Part shown: positions 1-5,732 of the stretch, one piece after another
How positions within the stretch are numbered: the first letter of the stretch is position 1
Layout of the letters: the number at the start of each line of letters is the position of its first letter
Assembly: GCA_023622465.1 (NCBI GenBank)
Contig: JAMNZE010000057.1
Span: 1-7,075, forward strand
Source of the DNA: UBA5500 sp023622465
Lineage (GTDB): Bacteria > Bacillota > UBA994 > UBA5500
DNA length: 7,075 nucleotides
Direction: 5' to 3'
The notes under the pieces: model-generated
The model's database searches: none
The model's input: the letters and a program-made list of their open reading frames with translations, nothing else
What the model was told of the DNA's origin: nothing
Made by a program: the position numbers and the translations under genes

Positions 1-363
1 GAGGCGGCCGGTGTGCCCTATAAAATTTACCACCTGCCGGTAACGGACCGCAACGACGTTATCGAGGAAATTATGCGGGCTAAGGCGGTGGTCATCGGTT
101 CGCCTACCATTAACCGGGGTATTTTGCCCACAGTTACTCCCTTGTTGGATGACCTGGTAGGATTACGGGTGGCAGGTAAGAAGGCCCTGGCTTTCGGCTC
201 CGATGGATGGGGCGGCGGTGCGGTCAAAGCGATAAACGAGTATCTGGATAAGGCGGGTATGCAGCGCATCTCCGATGGGGTAGCCATGCGCTGGAAGCCG
301 GATGCGGAGGCCCGCAAAGAGTTGCAGGAAATTGGTCGCCAACTAGGCGAGAGCATTAAATAG
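1..363 (+). CDS. fprA: Flavodiiron protein (A-type flavoprotein), C-terminal flavodoxin domain, 5' partial
   Basis: The reading frame is open from base 1 and ends at TAG 361-363, so only the last 120 residues are seen. They are the FMN-binding flavodoxin half of a flavodiiron protein. Visible family motifs are DRNDVIEEI, the FMN-loop motif GSPTINRGILP and the second FMN loop GSDGWGGGAVK; many relatives have Tyr where this one has Asp (GSYGW). The phosphate-binding loop and the metallo-beta-lactamase-like diiron domain would lie upstream of the window and cannot be checked. Known members are cytoplasmic enzymes that reduce O2 to water or NO to N2O with electrons from rubredoxin or NADH oxidoreductases, protecting anaerobes. 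The GTG at 13 is an internal valine codon, not a start. The symbol follows the Moorella-type name; a stand-alone flavodoxin-domain protein is a less likely alternative. Confidence 0.88.
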   Translation, partial: EAAGVPYKIYHLPVTDRNDVIEEIMRAKAVVIGSPTINRGILPTVTPLLDDLVGLRVAGKKALAFGSDGWGGGAVKAINEYLDKAGMQRISDGVAMRWKPDAEARKELQEIGRQLGESIK

Positions 364-380
364 TCAGCCATAATAGTTAC

Positions 381-416
381 GGGGCGGTTCGCAAAAGCAA
401 TTTAGCGAACCGCCCC
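381..416. terminator. Perfect 12-bp hairpin with GCAA tetraloop between convergent genes
   Basis: GGGGCGGTTCGC (381-392) is exactly complementary to GCGAACCGCCCC (405-416). Inside it, after an A/A mismatch, AAA 394-396 can pair with TTT 401-403 and close a GCAA loop (397-400), a GNRA-type tetraloop. It lies 17 bases after the flavodiiron stop and 13 bases after the stop of the convergent chemoreceptor gene, so a bidirectional transcription terminator is the natural reading. Neither side has a clear T-tract, so classical intrinsic termination is less certain than the structure itself. Confidence 0.75.
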
Positions 417-429
417 TGTGGTCATAGAT

Positions 430-2943
430 TTAACTTCTATCTAACCATACATTTTCCAGCCGTACTATTCCCAGCGGGTGGAGCGAGAAGCCCTTTACAT
501 GCGGTTGGGTAATGAACAGCTGGTCGTCATGGCAGAGGAAGACCCACGGTGCCAGCTCGGCAATCAGGCGGTTGAGTTTGGCATAATGTTGTTTGCGCTG
601 CTCGGGGTCGCGGATGGCTTGTCCCTGTTCCAAGAGCCGATCAACTTGCGGGTCACTAAAAAAGGTGCGGTTGCCCATGTCACCTTGGTTGCTGGTATTA
701 AACAGAGGCTGCAAGAAGTTATCCGGGTCACCGGTGTCGCCGATCCAAGTCAGCATGTGCATGTCGCAACGGCGCATGGCGGAAGTGGAAACCATCTCAG
801 CCCAAGGCAGTTCTTTTATGTCTAAACGAATGCCGATTTGCCCCAGCCATTCTTGGAAAAGGGCCGCCTGTTTTGCTTGGGCCTGGTTGCCTTGGCGAAT
901 ATGTAAAACCAGCGGTTCCGGCAGTCCGTTGGGATAACCGGCTTCCCGCAATTTTTCTCTGGCAGCATTGAGGTCGAAGGGATAGGGAGCCAGGCGCTCA
1001 TCATAGCCTGTGCAGCCCGGAGGTAACGGACCGGCAGCAACGCGGGCATTGCCGTTGTAGATTTCATCCACAATCACTTGCTTATTGATGGCTAGGTTGA
1101 TGGCTTGTCTTACCTTAGGGTTGCTTAAAGGTCCGCCCTTGCCACAGTTGAGTCCAATATGGGCGGTGCGCAACACGGGGCCCCGTTCCAGCCGTCGGCC
1201 GTAGAGTGGGTGGGCTTGGATGGCGCTTAGATCACTACGGGCGGTTAGCTGCAAAAGATCGATGGTCTCGGAAGTTAGGGCCTCCAGTTCGCTCATACCG
1301 TCGGGCAGAGCCATTAAGACCTCAATCTCATCCAGGAAGGGGCGGCCCCCGTAAAAATCGTCAAAGGCTTTTAGTATCGCCTTTTCCCCCGGTTCATAGG
1401 TGACAAACTGGAAAGGCCCAGCGCCGATGGGATGGGTTAAATGTTGACCACTTTCCACCACTTCTTGTGGCAAAATGCTAGTACCCGTATAGGCCAAATT
1501 AGCTAAGAAGGGATGGTAGGGTTTTTCTAAAGTGATTTGCACACAATAATCATTTTTTACGACAATACCTCGCACATGGCGACTTTTGCCCTCCATTACT
1601 TCCTTGGCGCCCTCAATCATTTCTACTAACCAGGTGTTGGGGGAACCGGTTTCTGGGCGTAGTACGCGTTCCAGGCTATATTTGACGTCATGGGCTTTTA
1701 CTTCCCGTCCGTTATGGAACTTGGCTCCTCGACGTAACTGGAAGGTCCAAGTGCGACCATCGGCGGCCAAATCCCAAGCTTGGGCCAGTCCGGGGACGAT
1801 GCTGGTGTCGGGACCGAAGCGGGTCAGGCCCACAAACACTTCATGGAGCAGATTGGTGGTTGACATGTCATTGCTCATTTGGGGGTCGAGGGTGATGGGG
1901 TCGCTGCCCACGCACCAACAGAAGCGCTGTTTGGGTCGGATGACGTCTTTAGGACGCGGCAAACTAGCACAAATGGCCCCCATCTGTTCCGTGAGCATAC
2001 CCAATTGGGTAAGGGCGGCCTGCTGCTGGGAAGCGTCCATGATGGCCTTATCGATAGAATAGCTGACTCTTGCCGCTAGCTCGGCCAGAGAATTAGCCAC
2101 CCGCACTATTTGCTGTGAGCCCTCGGCTTGCTCGGTGGCCGCATCCGAGATCTGGGCCACCATCTCACTTACTTGGCCGGCGGCTTCTACAATGTCGTTT
2201 AGGGCTTGTCCCGCCTGGTCAACTACCGCGTTGCCGGCGGCTACGGCCTGTAAGCTTTCGTCCATATGGGTGGTTACCTGTTGTATTTCACCGGTGATTT
2301 CTTCAACAACAGCGGTTATTTGCCGGGCTTGGGCTGCCGATTGTTCCGAAAGCTTGCGTACCTCGTCGGCTACCACCGCAAAACCGCGCCCCGCATCGCC
2401 GGCCCGGGCTGCTTCAATGGCAGCATTGAGGGATAGTAAGTTGGTTTGGCTGGCTATTTCTTGAATGACATCGACGATGCGGGTAATTGCTGTCGCCCGT
2501 TGGCCCAGTTGAATGACCGTATCGCCCGTTCTCTGCACCGTGGCCGCGATGCGGGCCATCTGGTTGTGGGCTTCTTCTACGGCGTTCCGCCCTTGCTGCG
2601 CCAGCGCATCGGCCTGTTGTGCTACACTGGCCGACTCTTGGGCCGAGGCGGCCACCTGTTGGGTGGTGGCTGAAAGCATCTCTACCGTCGCCAAGGTTTG
2701 ATCCAGACCATCCTCGTGCTGCAATTGCCCTGCCTGAATTTCCCTTAGCCCCAATTCCAATTGTTTGACAGCATCCTGCAATTCACCTACGGCATGTTTT
2801 AGTCGCTTGTAGGCCACATCGTGCTGAAAAATGACGGTAGCCTGAGTAGCGGCTTGACTCGTCGTTGGCTCTTCCTTTGGTATCGGCTGCGTATGCGATT
2901 CCGTCTCCGATTGTTTCCGCAGGCGATTCCACAAACTCTTCAT
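430..2943 (-). CDS. Soluble chemoreceptor: MCP signalling domain fused to family 5 solute-binding protein
   Basis: This 837-aa protein has two parts. Residues about 45-325 form a long helical hairpin of the methyl-accepting chemotaxis type. The conserved tip lies at about 156-203 (EIASQTNLLSLNAAIEAARA followed by GRGFAVVADEVRKL), and likely adaptation sites lie near 94-100 (TQQVAAS) and 265-280. Residues about 340-837 form a full-length SBP_bac_5 domain of the DppA/OppA/NikA type, with DPITLDP, GLAQAWDLAADGRTWTFQLR, IGAGPFQF and NPKVRQAINLAINK. There is no signal peptide, lipobox, HAMP domain or hydrophobic segment, so both halves should be cytoplasmic. By family knowledge the hairpin would contact CheW and CheA, while the binding domain would sense a peptide-like or metal-complex ligand. 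SgrR is a precedent for a cytoplasmic SBP_bac_5 sensor. A CWC pair (342, 344) lies at the domain junction. ATG 2943 follows a duplicated GAGGGTGAG ribosome binding site. No che or transporter genes adjoin it. Confidence 0.93.
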   Translation of the reverse strand: MKSLWNRLRKQSETESHTQPIPKEEPTTSQAATQATVIFQHDVAYKRLKHAVGELQDAVKQLELGLREIQAGQLQHEDGLDQTLATVEMLSATTQQVAASAQESASVAQQADALAQQGRNAVEEAHNQMARIAATVQRTGDTVIQLGQRATAITRIVDVIQEIASQTNLLSLNAAIEAARAGDAGRGFAVVADEVRKLSEQSAAQARQITAVVEEITGEIQQVTTHMDESLQAVAAGNAVVDQAGQALNDIVEAAGQVSEMVAQISDAATEQAEGSQQIVRVANSLAELAARVSYSIDKAIMDASQQQAALTQLGMLTEQMGAICASLPRPKDVIRPKQRFCWCVGSDPITLDPQMSNDMSTTNLLHEVFVGLTRFGPDTSIVPGLAQAWDLAADGRTWTFQLRRGAKFHNGREVKAHDVKYSLERVLRPETGSPNTWLVEMIEGAKEVMEGKSRHVRGIVVKNDYCVQITLEKPYHPFLANLAYTGTSILPQEVVESGQHLTHPIGAGPFQFVTYEPGEKAILKAFDDFYGGRPFLDEIEVLMALPDGMSELEALTSETIDLLQLTARSDLSAIQAHPLYGRRLERGPVLRTAHIGLNCGKGGPLSNPKVRQAINLAINKQVIVDEIYNGNARVAAGPLPPGCTGYDERLAPYPFDLNAAREKLREAGYPNGLPEPLVLHIRQGNQAQAKQAALFQEWLGQIGIRLDIKELPWAEMVSTSAMRRCDMHMLTWIGDTGDPDNFLQPLFNTSNQGDMGNRTFFSDPQVDRLLEQGQAIRDPEQRKQHYAKLNRLIAELAPWVFLCHDDQLFITQPHVKGFSLHPLGIVRLENVWLDRS

Positions 2944-2945
2944 AA

Positions 2946-2967
2946 TCTCACCCTCTTCTCACCCTCT
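2946..2967 (-). repeat. Tandem 11-bp duplication carrying the ribosome binding site
   Basis: On the minus strand AGAGGGTGAGA occurs twice back to back (2967-2957 and 2956-2946), directly before ATT-ATG at 2943. Each copy carries GGTGA, which is complementary to the 3' end of 16S rRNA. The proximal copy has normal spacing to the ATG, and it fixes the start of the chemoreceptor-binding protein fusion. The second copy could act as a standby ribosome site or may be a chance duplication. Confidence 0.7.
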
Positions 2968-2978
2968 GTTCTGTTTAG

Positions 2979-3060
2979 TTCGCCGTAGTAGCCAGTTACT
3001 TTTATTGCGCAGCTACTTTGTTAAGTTTATCCTTGCACAAAAATTCGACAATAGTAGCCA
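2979..3060. repeat. Imperfect direct repeat upstream of the chemoreceptor fusion
   Basis: TTCGCCGTAGTAGCCA (2979-2994) and TTCGACAATAGTAGCCA (3044-3060) share TTCG and an identical 9-base core, TAGTAGCCA, with core starts 66 bases apart. They flank the candidate promoter region of the gene at 430-2943. They could be binding sites for a regulator or a simple local duplication; nothing else supports a function. Confidence 0.4.
3003..3029 (-). promoter_or_regulatory. Weak sigma-28 (SigD)-like promoter candidate for the chemoreceptor fusion
   Basis: On the minus strand TAAA (3029-3026) is followed after 15 bases by GCGCAATA (3010-3003). The flagellar/chemotaxis sigma factor prefers TAAA, about 15 bases, then GCCGATAA. 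The -35 box and spacing match, but the -10 matches at only four of eight positions. It lies 60 bases upstream of the start codon and would fit the gene's role. The rest of the 148-base gap (2944-3091) has no clear sigma-A promoter or strong terminator. Confidence 0.25.
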
Positions 3061-3091
3061 ATATTCCTGCTAGTTGTTTATTTACCTAGTG

Positions 3092-3700
3092 TTAGCGGCA
3101 TCTTTTGCGGCTTCTTTTTCGTTTTATTGTGGGTCGTCGGCAGTTTCTCAGTTGACCTTGTAGAATTATCGGCCCTTTGTCACCTGTTTCTCCATTGACG
3201 GGGAGAATACGAACGCAACTAGCGGGCAGCAGGGAAACAACGGTGGGTAGGGAGATGGTACAAAACCAACCGGCTGTCGCGGGCGATATTTGGGAAAGGC
3301 GCTGCGAAAAGCTACCGGCTTCCCGACTAACTCTTGCCTCAGCCAAATATTGATTATAGTTGCCCCAATGGCTGGCCGGCGGCAAAACAGCCGCCAGTGT
3401 GATTGCCTGGCCTCCTTGGGGCTCTATATGTACGAAAGCAACACCTTCAGTAGCGGGGGGCACCGGTTCAATTGGCTTAAGCAAAATGCCGCAAGGGTAG
3501 GGAACATTTCCGGGAACGCACAGAACATCACCGGGGACTAGTTGGTTCGGATTCCCAATATGCGGGTTGGCTTTCCGTAGTTGACTCGGGGAGCGACGGA
3601 AAAAGCGGGCAATGGAAATCAGGTTGTCACCGGTGGCAACTCGATAGCGGCCTAACCATCCGGGGGGACAAGATTGGGGCTGACGTGGTGCTCTAGCCAT
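3092..3700 (-). CDS. LysM-domain protein with basic tail, probable spore coat/envelope protein
   Basis: The 202-aa product begins MARAPRQPQSCPPGWLGRYR and has one LysM domain at about 18-64 (YRVATGDNLISIARFF, then ANPHIGNPNQLVPGDVLCVP), which binds N-acetylglucosamine-containing glycans such as peptidoglycan. The Cys before the domain and the NPN..PGDVLCVP ending are typical of clostridial LysM proteins resembling the spore-coat morphogenetic protein SafA. A Pro-rich linker (about 71-83) leads to a domain I do not recognise (about 87-187), rich in beta strands and ending GPIILQGQL. The last 15 residues are mostly Arg/Lys (KRKRSRKR), as in several coat proteins. There is no signal peptide, which fits assembly in the mother cell. 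ATG 3700 is chosen because AGGAGGTGAT precedes it at ideal spacing; an in-frame ATG at 3793 lacks such a site. The spore-coat role is inferred. Confidence 0.88.
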   Translation of the reverse strand: MARAPRQPQSCPPGWLGRYRVATGDNLISIARFFRRSPSQLRKANPHIGNPNQLVPGDVLCVPGNVPYPCGILLKPIEPVPPATEGVAFVHIEPQGGQAITLAAVLPPASHWGNYNQYLAEARVSREAGSFSQRLSQISPATAGWFCTISLPTVVSLLPASCVRILPVNGETGDKGPIILQGQLRNCRRPTIKRKRSRKRCR

Positions 3701-3704
3701 GATT

Positions 3705-3714
3705 ATCACCTCCT
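3705..3714 (-). promoter_or_regulatory. Near-perfect ribosome binding site that fixes the LysM gene start
   Basis: The minus strand reads AGGAGGTGAT followed by AATC-ATG, with ten consecutive bases complementary to the 16S rRNA 3' end. This makes ATG 3700 the start and removes 31 codons that would be added by starting at 3793. Confidence 0.9.
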
Positions 3715-3718
3715 GCGG

Positions 3719-3748
3719 TAGTTTATGCGGTAAAGCAAGAGGGAGGTG
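3719..3748 (-). promoter_or_regulatory. Possible sigma-K-type sporulation promoter for the LysM gene
   Basis: On the minus strand CACC (3748-3745) is followed after 17 bases by CATAAACTA (3727-3719). The Bacillus mother-cell sigma-K consensus is mACm, 16-17 bases, CATAnnnTA, so both boxes and the spacing fit. The weak point is position: transcription would begin inside or just at the ribosome binding site (3714-3705), giving an unusually short leader. The motif is short enough to arise by chance. Confidence 0.22.
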
Positions 3749-3786
3749 CATGCCCGTGGATAACGGTGCTAGGGGGAATAAGAAGC

Positions 3787-3815
3787 TTGACAAGGATAGG
3801 TAAAGGGTGTATTAA
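3787..3815 (+). promoter_or_regulatory. Sigma-A promoter of the GntR/ABC operon
   Basis: A perfect -35 box TTGACA (3787-3792) is followed after 17 bases by TATTAA (3810-3815), a four-of-six match to TATAAT. Transcription would start near 3822, about 40 bases before the GntR reading frame. The -10 box lies within the inverted repeats at 3806-3844, so a protein bound there would block RNA polymerase. Confidence 0.72.
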
Positions 3816-3844
3816 TGAATTAGTACACCATTACTCTAATACAC
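3806..3844. promoter_or_regulatory. Nested inverted repeats, probable operator of the GntR/YtrA-type repressor
   Basis: Three related half-sites are present. GGTGTATTAAT starts at 3806. ATTAGTACACC (ending 3829) is its opposite arm, giving a 24-base palindrome with 10 of 12 positions paired. A third arm, TAATACACC (3836-3844), is an exact 9-base inverted copy of GGTGTATTA (3806-3814). GntR-family repressors bind such palindromes as dimers and often control their own operon. The overlap with the -10 box and the position just before the gntR gene support autoregulation, which is inferred. Confidence 0.7.
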
Positions 3845-3861
3845 CGTAATTAATAGGCGGG

Positions 3862-4287
3862 GTGATAAAACTGTTCTATTTGGATCACCGCAGTCCGATT
3901 CCCATATACGTGCAGCTACAAAATCAGATCAAACAGGCGATAGCAGGCGGGGTTTTTGTGCCCGGTGATCAGCTTCCTTCGGTGCGGGAGCTGGCGGGTC
4001 GACTAGCTGTCAATCCTAACACAATTGCTAGGGCCTACCAGGAGCTGGAGCGGGAGGGCTTGATTGAAACTTTACGCGGTCGCGGCACTTTTGTGGCGGA
4101 GGTCGAAGCTCTAACCCCCCTAGCTCGTCGCCTGAGAGTTAGTGAGCGGCTAGATGGCCTGTTACGGGAGGCACGGCGCTTGGGTATGGGGCGGCGGGAG
4201 GTAAATGACCTATTTGCGGAAAGGCTGTCACTAGTTTTCGAAGAGGAAGAAGAGGGGAGTGGGGAAAATGGAAGTAATCAAAACTAG
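3862..4287 (+). CDS. GntR-family (YtrA subfamily) transcriptional repressor
   Basis: This 141-aa cytoplasmic DNA-binding protein has the GntR winged helix at about residues 12-79: SPIPIYVQLQNQIKQAI, then LPSVRELAGRLAVNPNTIAR (the helix-turn-helix), then GLIETLRGRGTFVA (the wing). Only about 60 residues follow, too few for the usual FadR, HutC or MocR effector domain. That short tail, plus the ABC genes behind it, is the signature of the YtrA subfamily. The C-terminus has an acidic run (about 127-131). It is the first gene of the operon and overlaps the ATPase gene by 20 bases. The start is uncertain: GTG 3862 fits the length of relatives, but the only Shine-Dalgarno-like run (AGGCGGGGTGAT, 3855-3866) overlaps it, so CTG 3871 or TTG 3880 is possible. 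Its inducer cannot be read from sequence; known relatives respond to cell-wall antibiotics. Confidence 0.92.
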   Translation: MIKLFYLDHRSPIPIYVQLQNQIKQAIAGGVFVPGDQLPSVRELAGRLAVNPNTIARAYQELEREGLIETLRGRGTFVAEVEALTPLARRLRVSERLDGLLREARRLGMGRREVNDLFAERLSLVFEEEEEGSGENGSNQN

Positions 4288-5167
4288 AGGCTTAACTAAG
4301 ATTTATGGCGCAAAAATAGCCGTTGCTGACCTGGATTTGAGCGTTCAGCGGGGCAGTGTCTTCGGGTTCTTAGGTCCCAACGGCTCGGGAAAAAGTACCA
4401 CGGTGAAAATGCTTTTGGGGCTGCGAACGCCTTCTAGGGGCACTGCCCAAGTGTTGGGTTTTGATAGCAGTAGAGAAAGTCATCTGATTGGGCAGCGGGT
4501 GGGCTATGTGCCGGAGCTTGGTAACCTTTATCCCCATTGGACGGTGCAGGCCACCATCGAGTTGGTGCGGGGGTTGCGGCCCACTTGGGATGACAGCTTT
4601 GCTAGTCATCTGCTGAGCTTGTTTGAGCTGCCCCTGAAGCAACGGGTAGGTAAGTTGTCTAAAGGTATGCAACGTCAATTGGCCTTGCTCTTAGCTATGG
4701 CACCGCGGCCGGAGTTGCTTATTCTTGATGAACCGACTTCCGGGCTGGACCCAATTAAGAGACAAGAGTTTTTGCAAGTTTTGATGGAGGGAGTAGCTGA
4801 TACGGGACAAACCGTATTCTTTTCCTCCCATAATATGACCGAGGTGGAACGGGTAGCCGATACTATCGGTATCTTATATAACGGTCGTCTCGTAGTGTCG
4901 GGTGCTTTGGAGGAGCTTAAGTGTAGTGTGAAACGTATTCGGGTGGTTCTACCCAATAGAGACTCACTCCAGCTGCAACAACCGGTACGCAGCATAGAAG
5001 GCGATAATGGCCAGTGGATTCTAACGGTGGAACGGGGAGTGGAAAAGGTTTTAGCCGAACTCCGGACTATGGAACCGGTAGCGCTCCAGGTTTATGATTT
5101 GGCCTTGGAAGACATTTTCATGATTTATGGGGGAGGCGAGGGGCATGAACCGAACACTGATCGCTAA
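4268..5167 (+). CDS. ABC transporter ATP-binding protein (YtrB/CcmA-like exporter type)
   Basis: This 299-aa ATPase has all the nucleotide-binding motifs: Walker A GPNGSGKST (36-44), GYVPE at 79-83 in the Q-loop region (Glu at the end of the motif, common in this exporter group), signature LSKGM (130-134), Walker B with D-loop LLILDEPTSGLDP (150-162) and switch His 188 (SSHNM). The region after about 220 is the variable C-terminal extension. It would power the membrane partner encoded next. ATG 4268 is chosen because GAGGGGAG lies 8 bases upstream; the in-frame GTG at 4259 falls inside that site. It overlaps the gntR gene by 20 bases and the permease gene by 23 bases, which implies translational coupling. 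The substrate is unknown; antibiotic or lipid export or envelope stress relief is plausible from relatives. Confidence 0.94.
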   Translation: MEVIKTRGLTKIYGAKIAVADLDLSVQRGSVFGFLGPNGSGKSTTVKMLLGLRTPSRGTAQVLGFDSSRESHLIGQRVGYVPELGNLYPHWTVQATIELVRGLRPTWDDSFASHLLSLFELPLKQRVGKLSKGMQRQLALLLAMAPRPELLILDEPTSGLDPIKRQEFLQVLMEGVADTGQTVFFSSHNMTEVERVADTIGILYNGRLVVSGALEELKCSVKRIRVVLPNRDSLQLQQPVRSIEGDNGQWILTVERGVEKVLAELRTMEPVALQVYDLALEDIFMIYGGGEGHEPNTDR

Positions 5168-5732
5168 AGAATTAAGGGAATTACGGTGGAAACTGTTGGT
5201 CGGCTTTTTGGCTCTCCTAGGTGCGGTCCTGTTGATGATCCTAATGTACGAGAAAATACAGTTAGTCTTGCCGGAGGATACTTCTCAACTGCCGCCCTTT
5301 GTTACACCAGAAATGTTGGAGAGTCTTGGTGATTATACCACCGCCATGTGGTCTAATTTTAATGATAAGAATATACCACAGATTGGTACCTTGCTGGCCA
5401 TTGTGTTAGGCATAGGCCTCTTGGCCCCAGAAATTGAGAGCGGTACTATTACTCTGTTGCTGACCAACGGCGTTTGCCGTAAACGGGTATTCTGGATAAA
5501 AACCACGTTGGCTGTTGTGACTCTAATAGTGTTACCCATGGTTGTTACCGTGTTAATAGGGCCCTTTAGCCGAGCCTTTGGCTACTCCTTGCGTCATCTA
5601 CGTCAGATACCGGCCACTCTGGTGGCCAGTTTGAGCCTGGCCTTTGTAATGGCGGTAAGCCTCTTTATTTCCCTCTTGGTGAAAGAGCGGATCTGGAGCG
5701 GTATCGCCTGCGCTATTTTGTTTGGCTTGTGA
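5145..5732 (+). CDS. ABC-2-type permease, cut short by an in-frame TGA at codon 196
   Basis: This is the membrane partner of the preceding ATPase. Hydrophobic segments lie at about residues 17-35, 80-94, 120-139, 158-178 and 185-195 (the last interrupted). The block EIESGTITLLLTNGVCRKRV (96-115), before helix 3, is typical of ABC-2 permeases and their ATPase-coupling region. ATG 5145 has GGGAGG 8 bases upstream and overlaps the ATPase gene by 23 bases. As read it gives 195 aa, shorter than the roughly 250 aa expected. The stop is TGA (5730-5732) in the middle of the fifth membrane segment, and the same frame continues to TAA 5907-5909 with convincing permease sequence. So the natural gene is 5145-5909 (254 codons plus stop). 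No insertion or deletion is needed. A nonsense mutation, sequence error or recoding are the options. Confidence 0.88.
   Translation: MNRTLIAKELRELRWKLLVGFLALLGAVLLMILMYEKIQLVLPEDTSQLPPFVTPEMLESLGDYTTAMWSNFNDKNIPQIGTLLAIVLGIGLLAPEIESGTITLLLTNGVCRKRVFWIKTTLAVVTLIVLPMVVTVLIGPFSRAFGYSLRHLRQIPATLVASLSLAFVMAVSLFISLLVKERIWSGIACAILFGL

Noticed and set aside
1586..2062. A 158-codon + strand open frame opposite the chemoreceptor fusion
   Set aside because: It is antisense to strongly recognisable MCP and SBP sequence, low in complexity and without a family; it is a shadow of the real gene, as are the other frames over 478-2701.
3701..3793. A 31-residue N-terminal extension of the LysM protein from ATG 3793
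   Set aside because: The near-perfect ribosome binding site at 3705-3714 lies inside the extension and places the start at 3700; the extension has no family likeness.
4259..4267. GTG 4259 as the start of the ABC ATPase
   Set aside because: It falls inside the Shine-Dalgarno region; ATG 4268 gives the usual N-terminus and good spacing.
4370..4995. Minus-strand open frames opposite the ABC ATPase
   Set aside because: They overlap all ATPase motifs on the other strand and have no recognisable product or translation signals.
5127..5144. Upstream in-frame start at 5127 for the permease
   Set aside because: It includes the GGGAGG ribosome binding site; ATG 5145 gives the usual MNRTLIAKEL-type N-terminus.
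5730..5732. General reassignment of TGA to tryptophan in this organism
   Set aside because: Tryptophan is TGG throughout the window, including in this gene, and no other real gene has an internal TGA.
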